From: Ascarosepion bandense
Lineage: Eukaryota; Mollusca; Cephalopoda; Sepiida; Sepiidae
Reading direction: 5' to 3'
DNA length: 64,000 nt
Assembly: GCA_037127315.1 (NCBI GenBank)
Contig: JBBBDQ010000224.1
Span: 6,980,001 to 7,044,000, forward strand
Shown: in pieces, positions 45,231-56,462 of the stretch
Position numbering within the stretch: the stretch's first letter is position 1
How the letters are laid out: each line of letters opens with the position of its first letter
The notes under the pieces: generated by a model
What the model saw: the letters and a program-made list of their open reading frames with translations, nothing else
Database searches by the model: none
Told to the model about the DNA's origin: nothing
Program-made: the position numbers and the translations under genes

Positions 45231-46616
45231 AGATAAATTAGTTTAGCCTATATAAAACGGACCAACAACCAGTCAGGTTCAAATTCATTAAACTGAATAT
45301 TGACATCCTAACAACTGTTATCCTAATCGTTGTCATTCATTTCAAGAATAAATATGTTATATCGTGATTTTTACATTCATAAGTCTGAATGAACGAAATC
45401 ACATCGGCGCTGGAACGAAATCACATCGTTTCTATGACAGATTGTCTGTTTCTAACGCTCCACACCCACATAGAGAGTGTGAGGCGGAGAACGAGTAAAC
45501 GGTCTAAAGATGCGCACAATGTCCGCACATTTGATCTTAATATCCGGTGCTACATGACTATTTGTCGAATTGTCGCAGGAAACGGGCACCAGGATCTCTT
45601 CGAGCGCACCTAATTAGGCCTGCTTGCCTCTTCTTAGAGACATACCTTCGATCCTATTCTGCCAGCAGCCATACAAAGTGGATTATTAATCTTCACCCAG
45701 AAAGAAATGCCAACGATGATTACACGATATTTGTTATGCAATATGTGTGCGCGTGTGTATGTATACTATCTGTCGCTACACGAAAAGCACGTTTTTTTCA
45801 ACATGAGATTTAAAAATCATCCTCCAGCCCATATAATGATAAGAGGCTTTCCAATATTTACTCATAAATATCATTCTATGAAAGTGAAGTTCGTGTTATA
45901 TATTTTATGTCATATTTTATTATCAAGTATTTTATATCTGCGCATGTGCGTACCTGTACGCTGGCGGGTATGTATGAGTGTGAATTTATTCTTGTGGGTC
46001 ACCTAGATGAGTATAAGTGCGTATTATATGCGTTCCTGCATATTAGTGTATGTATCGCTTGCAAAATAAGAATATATTGAGAACTCAAATATATTTTTAA
46101 GGATTTATTTCATTCACTTTGTTATTGTCATTTATTATTATTTTGTGCTATAGAACTTATGAAATATGATTCTTCACTGATCCCTTTGTAATAGTAATGA
46201 ATTCTTGGGAAAGATAATGCATTAGTTCCCTCTTTCTTCTCTATTGTTTAATATTATATAGGCTTGTTGCTATTTAGTTTCAGAGAGCTCCTCTGTTACT
46301 CTGTTACTTATCGGGAGGGGAAGTAGAAATAGATTCATGTCTTTCCTAAAGTAATTGTTGCGCAAATACACACAAAAGACTAATCCGAAATTTGAACTCT
46401 GCTCGCTGTTTCCACTGCACGCGTCCGTATCCGTTAGCAACATATTCTCTACCTTTTCCTTACATTTTATTAAGTTCTCTTTCATTAGTCCGTCATCTCG
46501 CTGGAACCAAATCGGATTTTTACTTTCACTAGCTATTATTTTCTACTACACATACTTATCCTTTAATAAATTCTTACTAACATTTATTTTCTATATTTTT
46601 CTATAATTCTGAGATG
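45231..46616. other. AT-rich DNA with one GC-richer island
   Basis: 45390-45690 has higher GC and three overlapping plus frames (74-99 codons) without recognisable motifs. A 17-bp unit GAACGAAATCACATCG is repeated at 45389 and 45413. Possibly relic element sequence. Confidence 0.4.
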
Positions 46617-47422
46617 TATTTAAATTATTTACATTTTTTGAATTGTTGACCTCACCTTTATTGCCATATTCACGACATTTCGGCCGTTGTACACTACTAC
46701 CAACTTCAGAGGAAACATGCTAGAATTTCGGATCGAAACTTTTATTTAGTCCACGGTGATAGATTGATTTAATTCTACTTGTAATGCGCTTTTCTTTCTT
46801 TTTTCTTTTTTTTTTGGGGGGGGGATATCTCAGTTTCAATTCATTCCCTTTAGTAAGTCAACTCTCAAAGTTTTTGTTAAATCCCTGTTTGGGCCAGGTA
46901 TTAAACTCTCAACTCCTTGGTAATGTCGTTTTTTGAATTACTTCAACCGAATCTCTTAAGCCGGCCAAGTATAGACATGAATGCAGTATCGGAACTATTA
47001 ATACAAAGAGCTATAGAAAAACATCAATAACAACCATTGTAATATGAAAGAAAGATTTTACTGGAGGATTAGGATTATAAGTTCCCAAAATTCACAAGGA
47101 CACATGATCTAATGGCTAAAATCGTCGGTCGAAGTATTCCAAAAAGTGATTTGACCCAATTAGTTGGGAGTTCATGAAAAATCACAGAAGGAAATGGAAC
47201 ATAGGCTTTGGGAATGGAGTTACTAACTGAAACTGAGATATCCACAAAAGTCATAGAACGTAGAATAAGAACAATCTACCACCGTGGACTAAATAGAGTG
47301 TTCGGTTCGAAATTTCAATATATATCAACTGAAGAAGGTCGGAGCATACAACGGCTGAAAAAGTCGTTAATATGGCAATAAAGATAAGAACAACAGTTTG
47401 AAATATGTCAATACTGTAAATA
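46617..47422. mobile_element. Long-TIR element family F, copy 4 (most complete)
   Basis: 806 bp with ~150-bp inverted ends. On the left these read TATTTAAATTATTTAC, GACATTTCGGCCGTTGTAC and TTATTTAGTCCACGGTG. On the right they read CACCGTGGACTAAATAGAG, GGTCGGAGCATACAACGGC and AATACTGTAAATA. A poly-T/poly-G run (46800-46827) sits in the left part. No transposase. Confidence 0.85.
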
Positions 47423-47560
47423 TTTAATTTCTAATCACACATCACTTACATACTTTTGTTATTCTTCTGTTCATTCTTCTCTTATTATTTTTTTCTAATT
47501 CTGCCAGGCGTTTTCGATTCCATTCCTTGTCATGTTTCTTCCAAATTGATCAATCCATTT

Positions 47561-47562
47561 AA

Positions 47563-47621
<59 letters not shown>
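47561..47621. repeat. (TG)n microsatellite
   Basis: Pure GT run of about 60 bp. Confidence 0.95.
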
Positions 47622-47625
<4 letters not shown>

Positions 47626-47872
47626 CTTATACACTTTGTGTTGGTTATTTAAAGCCAAATCATATTTCGGATTGTCGGAGGTTGCTTACAGTTCCCGGTG
47701 TTCCCAAGTGGTTTCTAACCATGCAAAACACTACTTAACTTCAGTGATTGAACGAAAACCGGTGTTTTCAATGTATTTTGATTCTAGCTTCTGATAAATC
47801 TGCAATTATGTTTTCTTTGCTATCTTTTTTTTATTGCTATTTAGTAGTGAAAAAATATATATATATTCTACC

Positions 47873-48012
47873 GAGCGTCCATAGCTCAGAGATAGAATCG
47901 CCGACTGGCGCCAATTCGGTTGGGTTTCAATCCTGAGTAAAAAGCAATCGGATGTCTAACCGTACTGATGAGGTAATACAGCGAAACAGATTTGTCTGCA
48001 GATGACTATATA
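47873..48012 (+). mobile_element. tRNA-SINE with hammerhead-like tail, copy 1 (family S1)
   Basis: The tRNA-like head has an A-box TAGCTCAGAGATAGAATCG (47882-47900), an anticodon-arm-like stem CCGA...TCGG, and a B-box-like GGGTTTCAATCC (47922-47933). The tail, 47940-48000, holds a hammerhead-type core, then a short TA run. Collinear with 53336-53463. About 140 bp in all. Confidence 0.78.
47960..48001 (+). ncRNA. Candidate minimal type-I hammerhead ribozyme motif
   Basis: In hammerhead order: core CTGATGA (47965-47971); a stem-II region closed by G47972-C47982; GAAA (47983-47986); C47987; a six-base loop; then GTC (47994-47996) as the potential cleavage triplet. Helix III would be only A-U plus C-G, as in minimal type-I hammerheads known from Penelope-like elements and retrozymes. 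Helix I: T97-A64, G98-T63 wobble, C99-G62, one mismatch, G48001-C60. Stem II is shortened relative to copy 2, where it is perfect. Activity is doubtful in this copy; the arrangement is inference. Confidence 0.5.
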
Positions 48013-48850
48013 TATGTACTATTTTAAAACTTTTTTATTAAATGCCCATACACCCCTCTTCTCCTCCTCCTTTGGCAATATTTATCCTCCATGTTCCAAT
48101 CTCTACTTACTAGCCTCACCACACTCACCGATACACTTCCCATTCCTCCTACAGTAATATCCTTTACTCTTCTCGCCCAATAACATGCCAAGTTTTTTCT
48201 TGTTATTAATCTTATAACAATGGTGATTATCGTGTTATCATTCTGTATTGCAAAAGATGTAGGATTGGACAAGGCGAACGAGATCTTGAAAAGACAGTTG
48301 CGAAATCCCATTAATCATACGCTTGGTTGAAGGAGTTCAAACGTACAAACAAAAGAGAGACGTGCTCAACATGAGAGAAAATCAACAATGATGTATGGTC
48401 CTAATACATAAAAAATAAACGTGAAAATGTTCAGCCTACGGTCTTATTATGTATATATGACTTGTTTACATGCGCTGGACAACATCCAGCCACTTGAAAC
48501 AAAAAAAGTTGAAAGAGAAAGAGAGAGAAAAGGAGTGAGTCAGGGAATAATAGAAAGATAGAGTACAAGTAAAAGAAGGAGATATCAACATTTTACCTAT
48601 TCAGATGAGTTACCAGTTCAAGGTGACTTCACGTTCCTTAAAAAATACAAAATGGTGAGAAAATCTCAAAGAATCGACAATAGAAACAAAGAGTTTGACA
48701 ATTTTGGCATACATCGAAATGTGACACAGAAATCCTGAGGTACCCTGATATAGTAAATATGCATTCAAGAAAATATTCAAAGTATTACGATATAAGAAAA
48801 TATCATTAAAAAGTTAAAAAAATAAAAAATTATGAAACTGTTTAAGTCAT
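48013..48850. other. No recognised gene
   Basis: The 95-codon minus frame at 48311-48024 (Arg/Ser/Val-rich, ending KKF) carries no motif I recognise. Purine-rich at 48495-48560. Confidence 0.45.
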
Positions 48851-49107
48851 TGTGCTAGAATATTTTTCTCCTCACAATCTGACTTGCACATTTATAAATC
48901 TACCATTCACCTGTGCCTTGAAAACTGTGCTATATATTGTCTGGTGCTCTGGCTATTCATCTCGAAAGGCTCTAGACAAAACTCAAAGAAGGATCTATAA
49001 TTTACTCGATCCTGACTTAGCATTTAGACTTCAGTCAGTTTATTACCGACATGGCGTAGCTTCCCTTTGTTTGTTTTTACAAATATTTTCAAGGCAACTG
49101 CACTGAC
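48851..49107 (+). mobile_element. CR1/Jockey-like LINE: C-terminal RT fragment
   Basis: An 84-codon frame contains ALDKTQRRIYNLLDPDL and LQSVYYRHGVASLCLFLQIF. The pattern 'LD.IQ.R...L.DDP....LQSL.HRR.VASL.LFYR' is the standard C-terminal part of CR1/Jockey-type reverse transcriptases. It is probably the same family as 15085-15475, but from a region further downstream. Confidence 0.8.
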
Positions 49108-49993
49108 GGTATTTTTTATATCTTTGTGTGTATGGGATTTCTTATTTTTTATGAATATTGTATTATTAATACAAATAATACAGTATTATTTAAGCCAAAA
49201 ATTCACGTAAAATAAAGATATCTAATTCCACCAAGCTTCATATAAAAATGGAAAGATAGACAAATAATAGCAGAGAAAAAAATAAATAACTATGAAGTGT
49301 AAGGATATTACAATAATCTCTTCACGAAAATTCGAGTCGGCAAGACTGAAATAACACCACTTAACTAAGTAATAACCTTCTTCACATTAATTCTATCAAC
49401 ACTCTATCCTTATCGAGTACTTTATGAGAAAATATACTTGCCTAAAATACCTTTCCACTAGTAAGCTACTAAAAAAAAATATTAGCGCTAAATACAATTA
49501 CAATTTAGTAGTATATAATTTATTCAGTCTGGATGATTAAAAATCATCTATATTTAGACCAATAGATATAATTTTGAAAAATGCGTTCCACTAAAGATGT
49601 GTAGCAAATCATTCGGTTAATGGCGACTGGCCTAAAAAAGAAACGTGCTTCTGTCTCGAGCATGAATTGATTATCGCTAATAGTTGACTGCTCCTTTTTG
49701 AGTACGCCTATCTACTAGAATAGCTAGATAATCGCTGTTGCATACGCCTGCTCTGTTACATTTGTGTTATTTCAACATCCACAAAGAAGATGTGTGATTT
49801 ATAAAGCATCTATCCATAACGGAACTTAGTTACAGTTCCACATAATCTGACACGATAAGCAGTTTTAAACAAGTCCAGTTCACTAAAACCTTCAGTTTCA
49901 ATGACATGCTATGACAACTATAGACAGCTTCTTAAAAATTTTGTTTATACGCCTACAGGGTTTAGTTTAACCCGTCGCATTATTTTCAGGAAC

Positions 49994-49995
<2 letters not shown>
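49108..49995. other. AT-rich DNA, nothing recognised
   Basis: No repeat or coding signal. Confidence 0.5.
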
Positions 49996-49996
<1 letters not shown>

Positions 49997-50030
<34 letters not shown>

Positions 50031-50031
50031 A

Positions 50032-50073
<42 letters not shown>

Positions 50074-50144
50074 TTGTGTGTTCGTACGTATGTGTGTGTG
50101 TGTGTGCGCGCGCCCGTGCGTGTGCGTGTGCATGTGTGTGTGGG
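49997..50144. repeat. Compound (CT)n(TA)n(TG)n microsatellite
   Basis: CT to 50029, TA to about 50053, then TG with GC-richer interruptions. Frames on both strands here are repeat-driven. Confidence 0.95.
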
Positions 50145-51925
50145 AATTTTGGAAGTGAAGATTCATACTTCGCTGTCGTCGGATTTCTGTTTGTGTTTCC
50201 TACTTCTCGGATAATTATTGAGGTGCTTGTAATGTTCTAATTCTTTTCTGATATAGAGTCGATGATATGGCTGAACTTAATAGATTTAAAGTGCTTAAAT
50301 CTTCTTGCATCTTCATCATTTCTTATATTTCCCAATTCATTAAAATTTATATATCTGCTTCAATAAAAATGATTGTATATACGAGTTAGAGTAGAATAAC
50401 TTTTAATGTTATTTATTATTATAAATAATGAAGAATGGCTTCCATTTATATTTTATTTTATTGCTATTGATATTTGAGGCGTATGTTTTAAAATATATAA
50501 CTGTTTTTATAATCATCTTTTAAAACTGACTTTTATTAAGGATTTTTCTAAATTTTCTTTAATGATAAGGGAATTACCAGAAGCTAGCTGAAATGTATGA
50601 GTACTTTTCTCTTTCTGTGAAAATTAAAATACCACATTAAACTAATTTAAATGATTAATAAGTCTTGAGGTAATGTCGTTAAATATATTGGTCGCTAAGA
50701 TTATTATTAATCTCACAATTACTTAAAAATGCTTCATGTCAGTGTAAGAAACAGTGAGCTACAAGTCTGACTGAAAATGAATCCACGACATGAAAAATCT
50801 TATTAGTCATATAATAAATTGCATAGATAGTGAAATGGCTATATTACCTCATAAGATAAATTACCCTAATTGAAGGATGATTGCATCATCTCATGTTTTT
50901 CAGGAAACAAAACATATTTTAAAAATATCGCTTCAAAACTTTTAGTTGATTGTTCCAAATTTCAAGTAGAATATAACCTTCATTTTAAGAAACAGATAGC
51001 CAAGAAAAGATTATGGTTAACAGCCTGTTCCTCAGATTTGTTGCACAATCTCGAATAATCCCAGAAGAATTCAACATTATCACGTAGAGGTTGTCAAGAT
51101 TACATGAAGAAAGATAAGTCATAAAAAGTTTGTTAGGAGCTTCTAGCATATAAAAACGGCGTTTGAACGAAGTTGTATCATAAACAAACTCCCAGAGGGA
51201 GATAATTTATGTAAAAGCGTATGAATACATGCCAGTGAATTATTCACAGCTGTGCACAGCAATATCAAGAGTTGGTGAAAGTTAATGTAAATATCAAACG
51301 TCCTTCGGCTGACTTCTTTCTATTTGATTGTTGGCCACAGTGAACGGCATACAAATATCTGTCGTGTTCTCTCTTCTGGTTTTCTTTCTCTACTTCTCTA
51401 TTTTTGTTCGAACTTCTCTTCTATCGAACTTTTGTTATATTTTCTCGAATGTATCAACACACACACATACTCACACACGCACATACTAATCCATCGCTGC
51501 AAAACTTAATTGCTATGACATGTCAGGCTACTTCCATCGAGTCGAAATACCCTTATTTCATTCCTGCTAGAAGTGTAACAGACTCCCACGCGTGGTTCCA
51601 TCACTGAACTTTTAAGTTCTTCAGTACAAGGGTCAATCGCAATCTATTCTGCTTATAATGACCTTTCTATTTCCTATGGCCTTCTCTCCCACTCACTTTT
51701 CACACGTCATTTATCATTAATTTCAACAGTAAACCCCTACTTTGAGTGGCCTTCATGCTTGTTATTGGATAACATTTTAAAGAAATAAATACATATATAT
51801 TAGATTAGATTATTTGTTCATTAGCATCTCGACCACTGGTCTTAGAGATCAGTATTGTAACGGAGGAATTTTTATGGTGACTTATATTACAATAAAAATT
51901 GTATCTATATGTTTACCATTCGTCC
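50145..51925. other. AT-rich DNA, nothing recognised
   Basis: A small CA-rich patch lies at 51460-51485. Short frames lack motifs. Confidence 0.5.
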
Positions 51926-51929
51926 ATGG

Positions 51930-52105
51930 TTAGAATAATTGCTGCCACATTTGGTCTGGAGTCCCTGCTATATACCTTAAGGTCCGTGATATAATCTAAG
52001 GAAGCAGCAATATTATTGGTCCTGACCTGGTAGCTCGGTTTCAGTCATTTACTCACCACCGTAAGTTTGGCTCTTTGTCTTTTTCATAAATACTCTCATT
52101 GTAGC
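51930..52105 (+). repeat. Interspersed repeat R4, copy 1
   Basis: Shares GGTCCTGACCTGGTAGCTCGG and the following CTTTTTCATAAATACT-type end with 60655-60800, and runs into a TA array at 52111-52153. Possibly a short SINE; only two copies seen. Confidence 0.45.
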
Positions 52106-52106
52106 T

Positions 52107-52110
<4 letters not shown>

Positions 52111-52153
<43 letters not shown>
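52111..52153. repeat. (TA)n microsatellite
   Basis: TA array directly after R4. Confidence 0.95.
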
Positions 52154-52154
<1 letters not shown>

Positions 52155-52790
52155 TTTGTTCAAATATTTCAGATAAATATATTTCAAATAAATATTTTTA
52201 TTACTAAATGATTTTCGATTCTGTTGAACGTAAGAACCTTGTGCTCGATGCTTTACAAAATTCATAAGAATCTAATAAACATTTCCTCTGTAAAGACCAT
52301 TTACGGAAAATTCCTAAAAAAACAAGTCTTGAACTAAAACATTTTCAACGCCCCGAATAGACTATAACTTACAAGTTTATGAGTAGTTGACTCGCCAAGA
52401 TTTATTTCCGTTTTGCTATCATTGATAGATGCAAAATAAAAATATTAGCGTTGCTTTTGGAAACTTAACATTGTATTGTTGTGAGTGTCCTGGTGAAAAT
52501 GGCTGGTTGAGTCGATGTCGTCTCTAATGTATGTTCTAATTTCTGCAACAAACGATAAAAATAAAAGATCTGTTCAGAAAATCTCTACTGGAATTAAATT
52601 CAATTTCTTATTGGTAATACTTTTTCAGAAAATATTTTTCAAAAATGACACACCCGAATTGATATTGCTACTGATATTTAAAGCTATTCCTTCAAATTCA
52701 AAATAAATATCTTGTCAACAAAATGAGAGTGAGATCTCAAAACCGAAATTCTTGCCAATTATCGAAATTACAAAAAATAAAAGATATCAT
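52154..52790. other. No recognised feature
   Basis: AT-rich. Confidence 0.5.
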
Positions 52791-52813
52791 ATATATATAT
52801 ATATATATATAAT

Positions 52814-52995
52814 AGCTAATAGCGGATGTGCGTTGGGGTGCGGTGGATGTCGGCTTGGAGGGGGAAATCGGTGAGCCGAGTTCCAATTTCAGTCGAGCAC
52901 GCTGCATTCACTTGCGCACTGGTACCCTTGGGAAAGGTATTAATCCGTTCGTTCCCTCCAATTATGGGTTAAATAATTGAGGTCTGCTCTTCGTG
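52814..52995 (+). mobile_element. tRNA-derived SINE (family S2), 3'-truncated
   Basis: GGATGTGCGTTGGGGTGCGG, GGGAAATCGGTGAGCCGAG, a B-box-like GAGTTCCAATTTCAG, GCATTCACTTGCGCAC, GGGAAAGGTATTAATCCGTT, and CCAATTATGGGTTAAATAA. Preceded by a TA array. Confidence 0.85.
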
Positions 52996-53170
52996 CGATC
53001 TGTGGCAGTCATCTGCACCAATTGTTTGTTATCAGCAGTTCCAAGAAGTGTGGATGGTACTACGCAATGCCTTCACCACTATAAACAAATCTCTGTGTGG
53101 TTGTCTTGCTGGAAAAAGGTTGGACCCTCATACGTTGAACGCGACGGGAGAATCCATTAATAGCTAAGTA

Positions 53171-53202
53171 ATATATATATATATAATAGCTCAGTAATAT
53201 AA

Positions 53203-53246
<44 letters not shown>

Positions 53247-53274
53247 GCTAAGTAAAATAAATTATATATATATA

Positions 53275-53312
<38 letters not shown>
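53171..53312. repeat. Cluster of (TA)n arrays with repeated spacer
   Basis: Three TA arrays are separated by near-copies of TAGCTAAGTAA/TAGCTCAGTAATATA. The 121-codon minus frame across it is repeat-driven. Confidence 0.9.
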
Positions 53313-53315
<3 letters not shown>

Positions 53316-53335
53316 TTGCTCCTTACTTCCATGCA

Positions 53336-53463
53336 TATATGGCTTAATGGGTAATGATTCCGACTGACACCAAATCGGTCGAGTTTCGATCCCGGCCAGA
53401 AGCAAGTGGAAGTGCCTAACCACACAGATGAGCTGTGATACAGCGAAACAGGCTTGAATGATT
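53336..53463 (+). mobile_element. tRNA-SINE with hammerhead-like tail, copy 2 (family S1)
   Basis: The head TGGCTTAATGGGTAATGATT (A-box) and GAGTTTCGATCCC (B-box) flank an anticodon-arm-like CCGA...TCGG. In the tail, stem II is perfect (GCTGT-GAT-ACAGC, 53432-53444) and GAAA is intact (53445-53448). The core reads CAGATGA (53425-53431, U4 to A) and the cleavage-triplet position reads GAA (53456-53458), so this copy should be inactive. A TA array follows at 53464. Confidence 0.78.
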
Positions 53464-53485
53464 AATATATATATATATATATATA

Positions 53486-54200
53486 CATACATATATTTGA
53501 ATAAAGACAAAACAAAACTTATCTTAGCCAAGATAAGTTTTCCTTTTGTATTTATTCCGAATGTTCTTTAACAGATATACTCTATCTAAATAAATATGTA
53601 TGTGTGTTTGTGTGCGTGTGTGTGTCTTATTTTATTTTGTTCGTTGGAAGGCAAAATTATCTGGTAACTCATATACGCTTTTTCTTTCTCCTCATTGTTT
53701 TCCCTCAGCTTTAGTAATTTCAATGATAAATAGCAATAGAAGATTTTATTCTTTTTGCATAAAACTGGATCAGTGGTTTTTACTTCATATCAAAGATGCT
53801 TCAAATATTTTTAACCATCTATGTGGAAAGATAGTGGAGTGTTTTCCAGTTATCTTCTCCACGATTTAATGTTTTTGTTTTTACCTTTCATTCCGTTCCT
53901 TTCTATCTTTCTGTCTACTTTGTACGTAATTCATAGCTAAATAATAAAAGACATATTCATAACTTTTCCCAATGGAATTAGTGAGAAAGTGAACGCAACC
54001 TGAGATGTGAGGGATCGCCGTTTACACTTCCCATGCCGATACCTGTTATAATCACTGTATATGATCTATTTACTCTTTTTTATATAGCAGTTTTGCTCAG
54101 TTTAGAATGACGCGCGCCTACCGAGGGACGAAATCAGTAACACCAACGGATCAACATTATTTTCTGTTTGACATGTCAGAAAGTCCGGCTGTTATACTCA
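53486..54200. other. No recognised feature
   Basis: TG-rich near 53600-53625; nothing else. Confidence 0.5.
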
Positions 54201-54205
54201 GTCTT

Positions 54206-55285
54206 TAAAATAATGCTCATTCACCCAACATATCATAGTAGCTACATGATAGAATAGTGAATAATGCTGATCTTCTCGGTATTTCAGAGTTGCTATATGA
54301 TGGAATAGTGATTAATGCTCATCTACCCAACATATTAGAGTAGCTATATGAGGAATCTAAACTTATTTATAAATGGAACATTGTCTGTGTGTGTATGTCC
54401 GTGTGTGTGTGTCCGTTACCTATAGACTCCAAAACGGCCGAACCGATTTTTTTGAAAATTTACACAGTTGTGCTATAAGCGTCTGCAAGTGTTCTTAGTT
54501 CGGTTTTGTGTCGATGTACCCCCGATAAATATCGAAAATCGATAATCGAAAAAATCGGGTTATAGAAGGAGTGGTCCAATTTTAATCAAATTTAATGCAC
54601 TCATAGACAAAGACATAAGAAACGATATTCAGAAGTTTCAAGGTTGCAGTTCTTACAGTAGTGCAGAAAATCGATAATATATATATATATATAAGGCAAG
54701 GTGTTTGTGTGTGTGTGTGTCTGTTTATCTGTCTATATGTCTGTATTTTTTTTCAGCCCTTTTATTTTAGTTTTTCCTTCGGGTTTGGCTCTAAGTAGGC
54801 ATAATTGTAGTTTTTAGAATCAGCCATGATACCATTTACTCAGAGGACTTATTTAGCCTTCAAAATTTAGTTTACGATGAAAAGAACTTATTTCATATCG
54901 ATACCAGGAAATCAAAATTTGACTTGCATCCGTTCATTTTCTTTCAGTCTATGGTTTCGCTTTAACTGGAAACAACTATTGCTTTTAAGTCTTTCGTGCC
55001 AACGTCCAAAGTGTCTGAGCTCCAGGACCATGGATTAGTTTTAAAGCTTTCATTACACCCGAGCAACGCCCGACTAGCTAATTGTGAATAATTCTGATCT
55101 TATCAGCACATAACAGTTGCTATATGTTTGAATAGTGAATAATGCAGATCTTAACATATTAGAGTCGCTATATGATGGAACAGGGAATAATGCTCATTTA
55201 CTCAACAGATTAGAGTCGCCATATAATGGAATAATGAGCAATGTTCATCTTCTCAATATTTTAGAGTGGATATATAATAGAATAG
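54206..55285 (+). repeat. ~51-bp minisatellite split by a Helitron-like insertion
   Basis: Units follow the pattern GCTATATGATGGAATAGTGA, ATAATGCTCATCT, CAACATATTAGAGT. About three units lie left of 54355 and four right of 55082. The unit length is a multiple of three, giving a 17-residue-period frame at 55135-55365, which is not called a gene. Confidence 0.85.
54356..55081 (+). mobile_element. Non-autonomous Helitron-like element, copy 2
   Basis: 726 bp, starting TC (TCTAAACTTATTTATAA) after host A54355 and ending CTAA (55078-55081) before host T55082. Removing it rejoins the surrounding minisatellite unit without any duplicated or lost base (GGAA plus TTGTGAATAAT versus GGAATAGTGAATAAT in other units). 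The 3' hairpin is degraded (CCCG but GCCCG in place of CGGG). It contains GACTCCAAAACGGCCGAACC near its 5' end and CGATAAATATCGAAAATCGA, like copy 1, and a TA array at 54678-54694. Confidence 0.85.
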
Positions 55286-56118
55286 TGTCCAGAAAATTGA
55301 AAATTATCTACTCAATTAATTATGTACTTGATATTAAAAGTAATTTTACCACTTTGTCTCCTTAAATTTAAAATTTTTTTACATTAATTTGTTTGTTTTT
55401 AATCCATACGATGAATAATGACATTTTCTTTCATAACTGTTGCATCTTGTCTAATTTAAAAATAGAAAAATGAACTGTTTTATTTTATTTTCCTTCTTAA
55501 TTTTATTTTCTCGATTTCTTTCCTGCTCTTTCCCTTTTATTTTTCTTTGTTTACATATGAATTTCATCTGGAGATGTTGAGATATATCCTAAATGTATCG
55601 CTAATTTGACAATCGTGTCAGTTTGGATTAAAATCTTTCTCTGATAATGCAAAGATATTTTATATTGACTAAATCGAGGTACCAAATATAATTAAAAACG
55701 AATTATAAATTATCCGCTAATTCTAACACTGATTGGTAATTTTAATTCACTTAAACGTAATTTATATTATTCTTTTTGATTTGATTTTTCAATTGTGCTA
55801 GATTATACGCCTAATATGACAGCCAGTTGGCAAAACATTTGATGATGGTGTATAATTTTGAGTCATAAGTAATTTTCGCGTCATCATATCATTGTTTAAG
55901 TCGACATTGTGATGAGGTGGGTTGCATTCTGTTGGAGTTGACAATGACAGCAAGTGTAACTTAAAATCTATCTTGCTAGATGTGGTATGCACAAAACTTG
56001 TTCGTTGATGATCAACATGTTTTCTGATAGTGATGGTTTTATCTAAAAAGATAATAAAACTCACAGTGTATCCGCATTACAGAAGTCCAATTCCAGAAAC
56101 ATTTATTTCTATCTTTCG
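55286..56118. other. AT-rich DNA, no gene recognised
   Basis: An 88-codon minus frame (56064-55798) has no motif I recognise. Confidence 0.45.
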
Positions 56119-56119
56119 G

Positions 56120-56462
56120 TCTTAGGTATGACAGCAAACTGCATCCAGCAGCAAGACATCTGATTGAGAGGTTGGGAGAAGCAACGAACCACTACTTAAC
56201 TGTTCTGAAGTTCACCTTGACCCAGGGTGGTAGCATCTGTTGGGGTCCCAGATATGGGCAAATAGTTAGCCCCAAACTAGAGTCAAAACTCTATGAAGTT
56301 ATAAAAATAGACTTTTATATTAACAATTCCAGGAATACATTTTCGAAGGAAAGAAAATGTTATAAGCAATAAATGCTTGAAGGAAATAAATACCTGGAAT
56401 ACATTTTTGGAAAAAAATACATACCAGGAACAATCTGACTCTCAACAAAGACCACTTTAAAT
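56120..56462 (-). repeat. Interspersed repeat R1, copy 2 (inverted, partial)
   Basis: The minus strand matches the 3' half of R1: ATAAAAGTCTATTTTTATA, GGCTAACTATTTGCCCATA, TGCTACCACCCTGGGTCAAG, TCTTGCTGCTGGATGCAGTT. Several short AAAATGTATTCC blocks precede it. Confidence 0.78.

Noticed and set aside
47882..47933. Functional tRNA gene at the S1 SINE head
   Set aside because: The B-box has an extra base, the anticodon loop is too long, and the sequence continues into a repeated tail shared with another copy.
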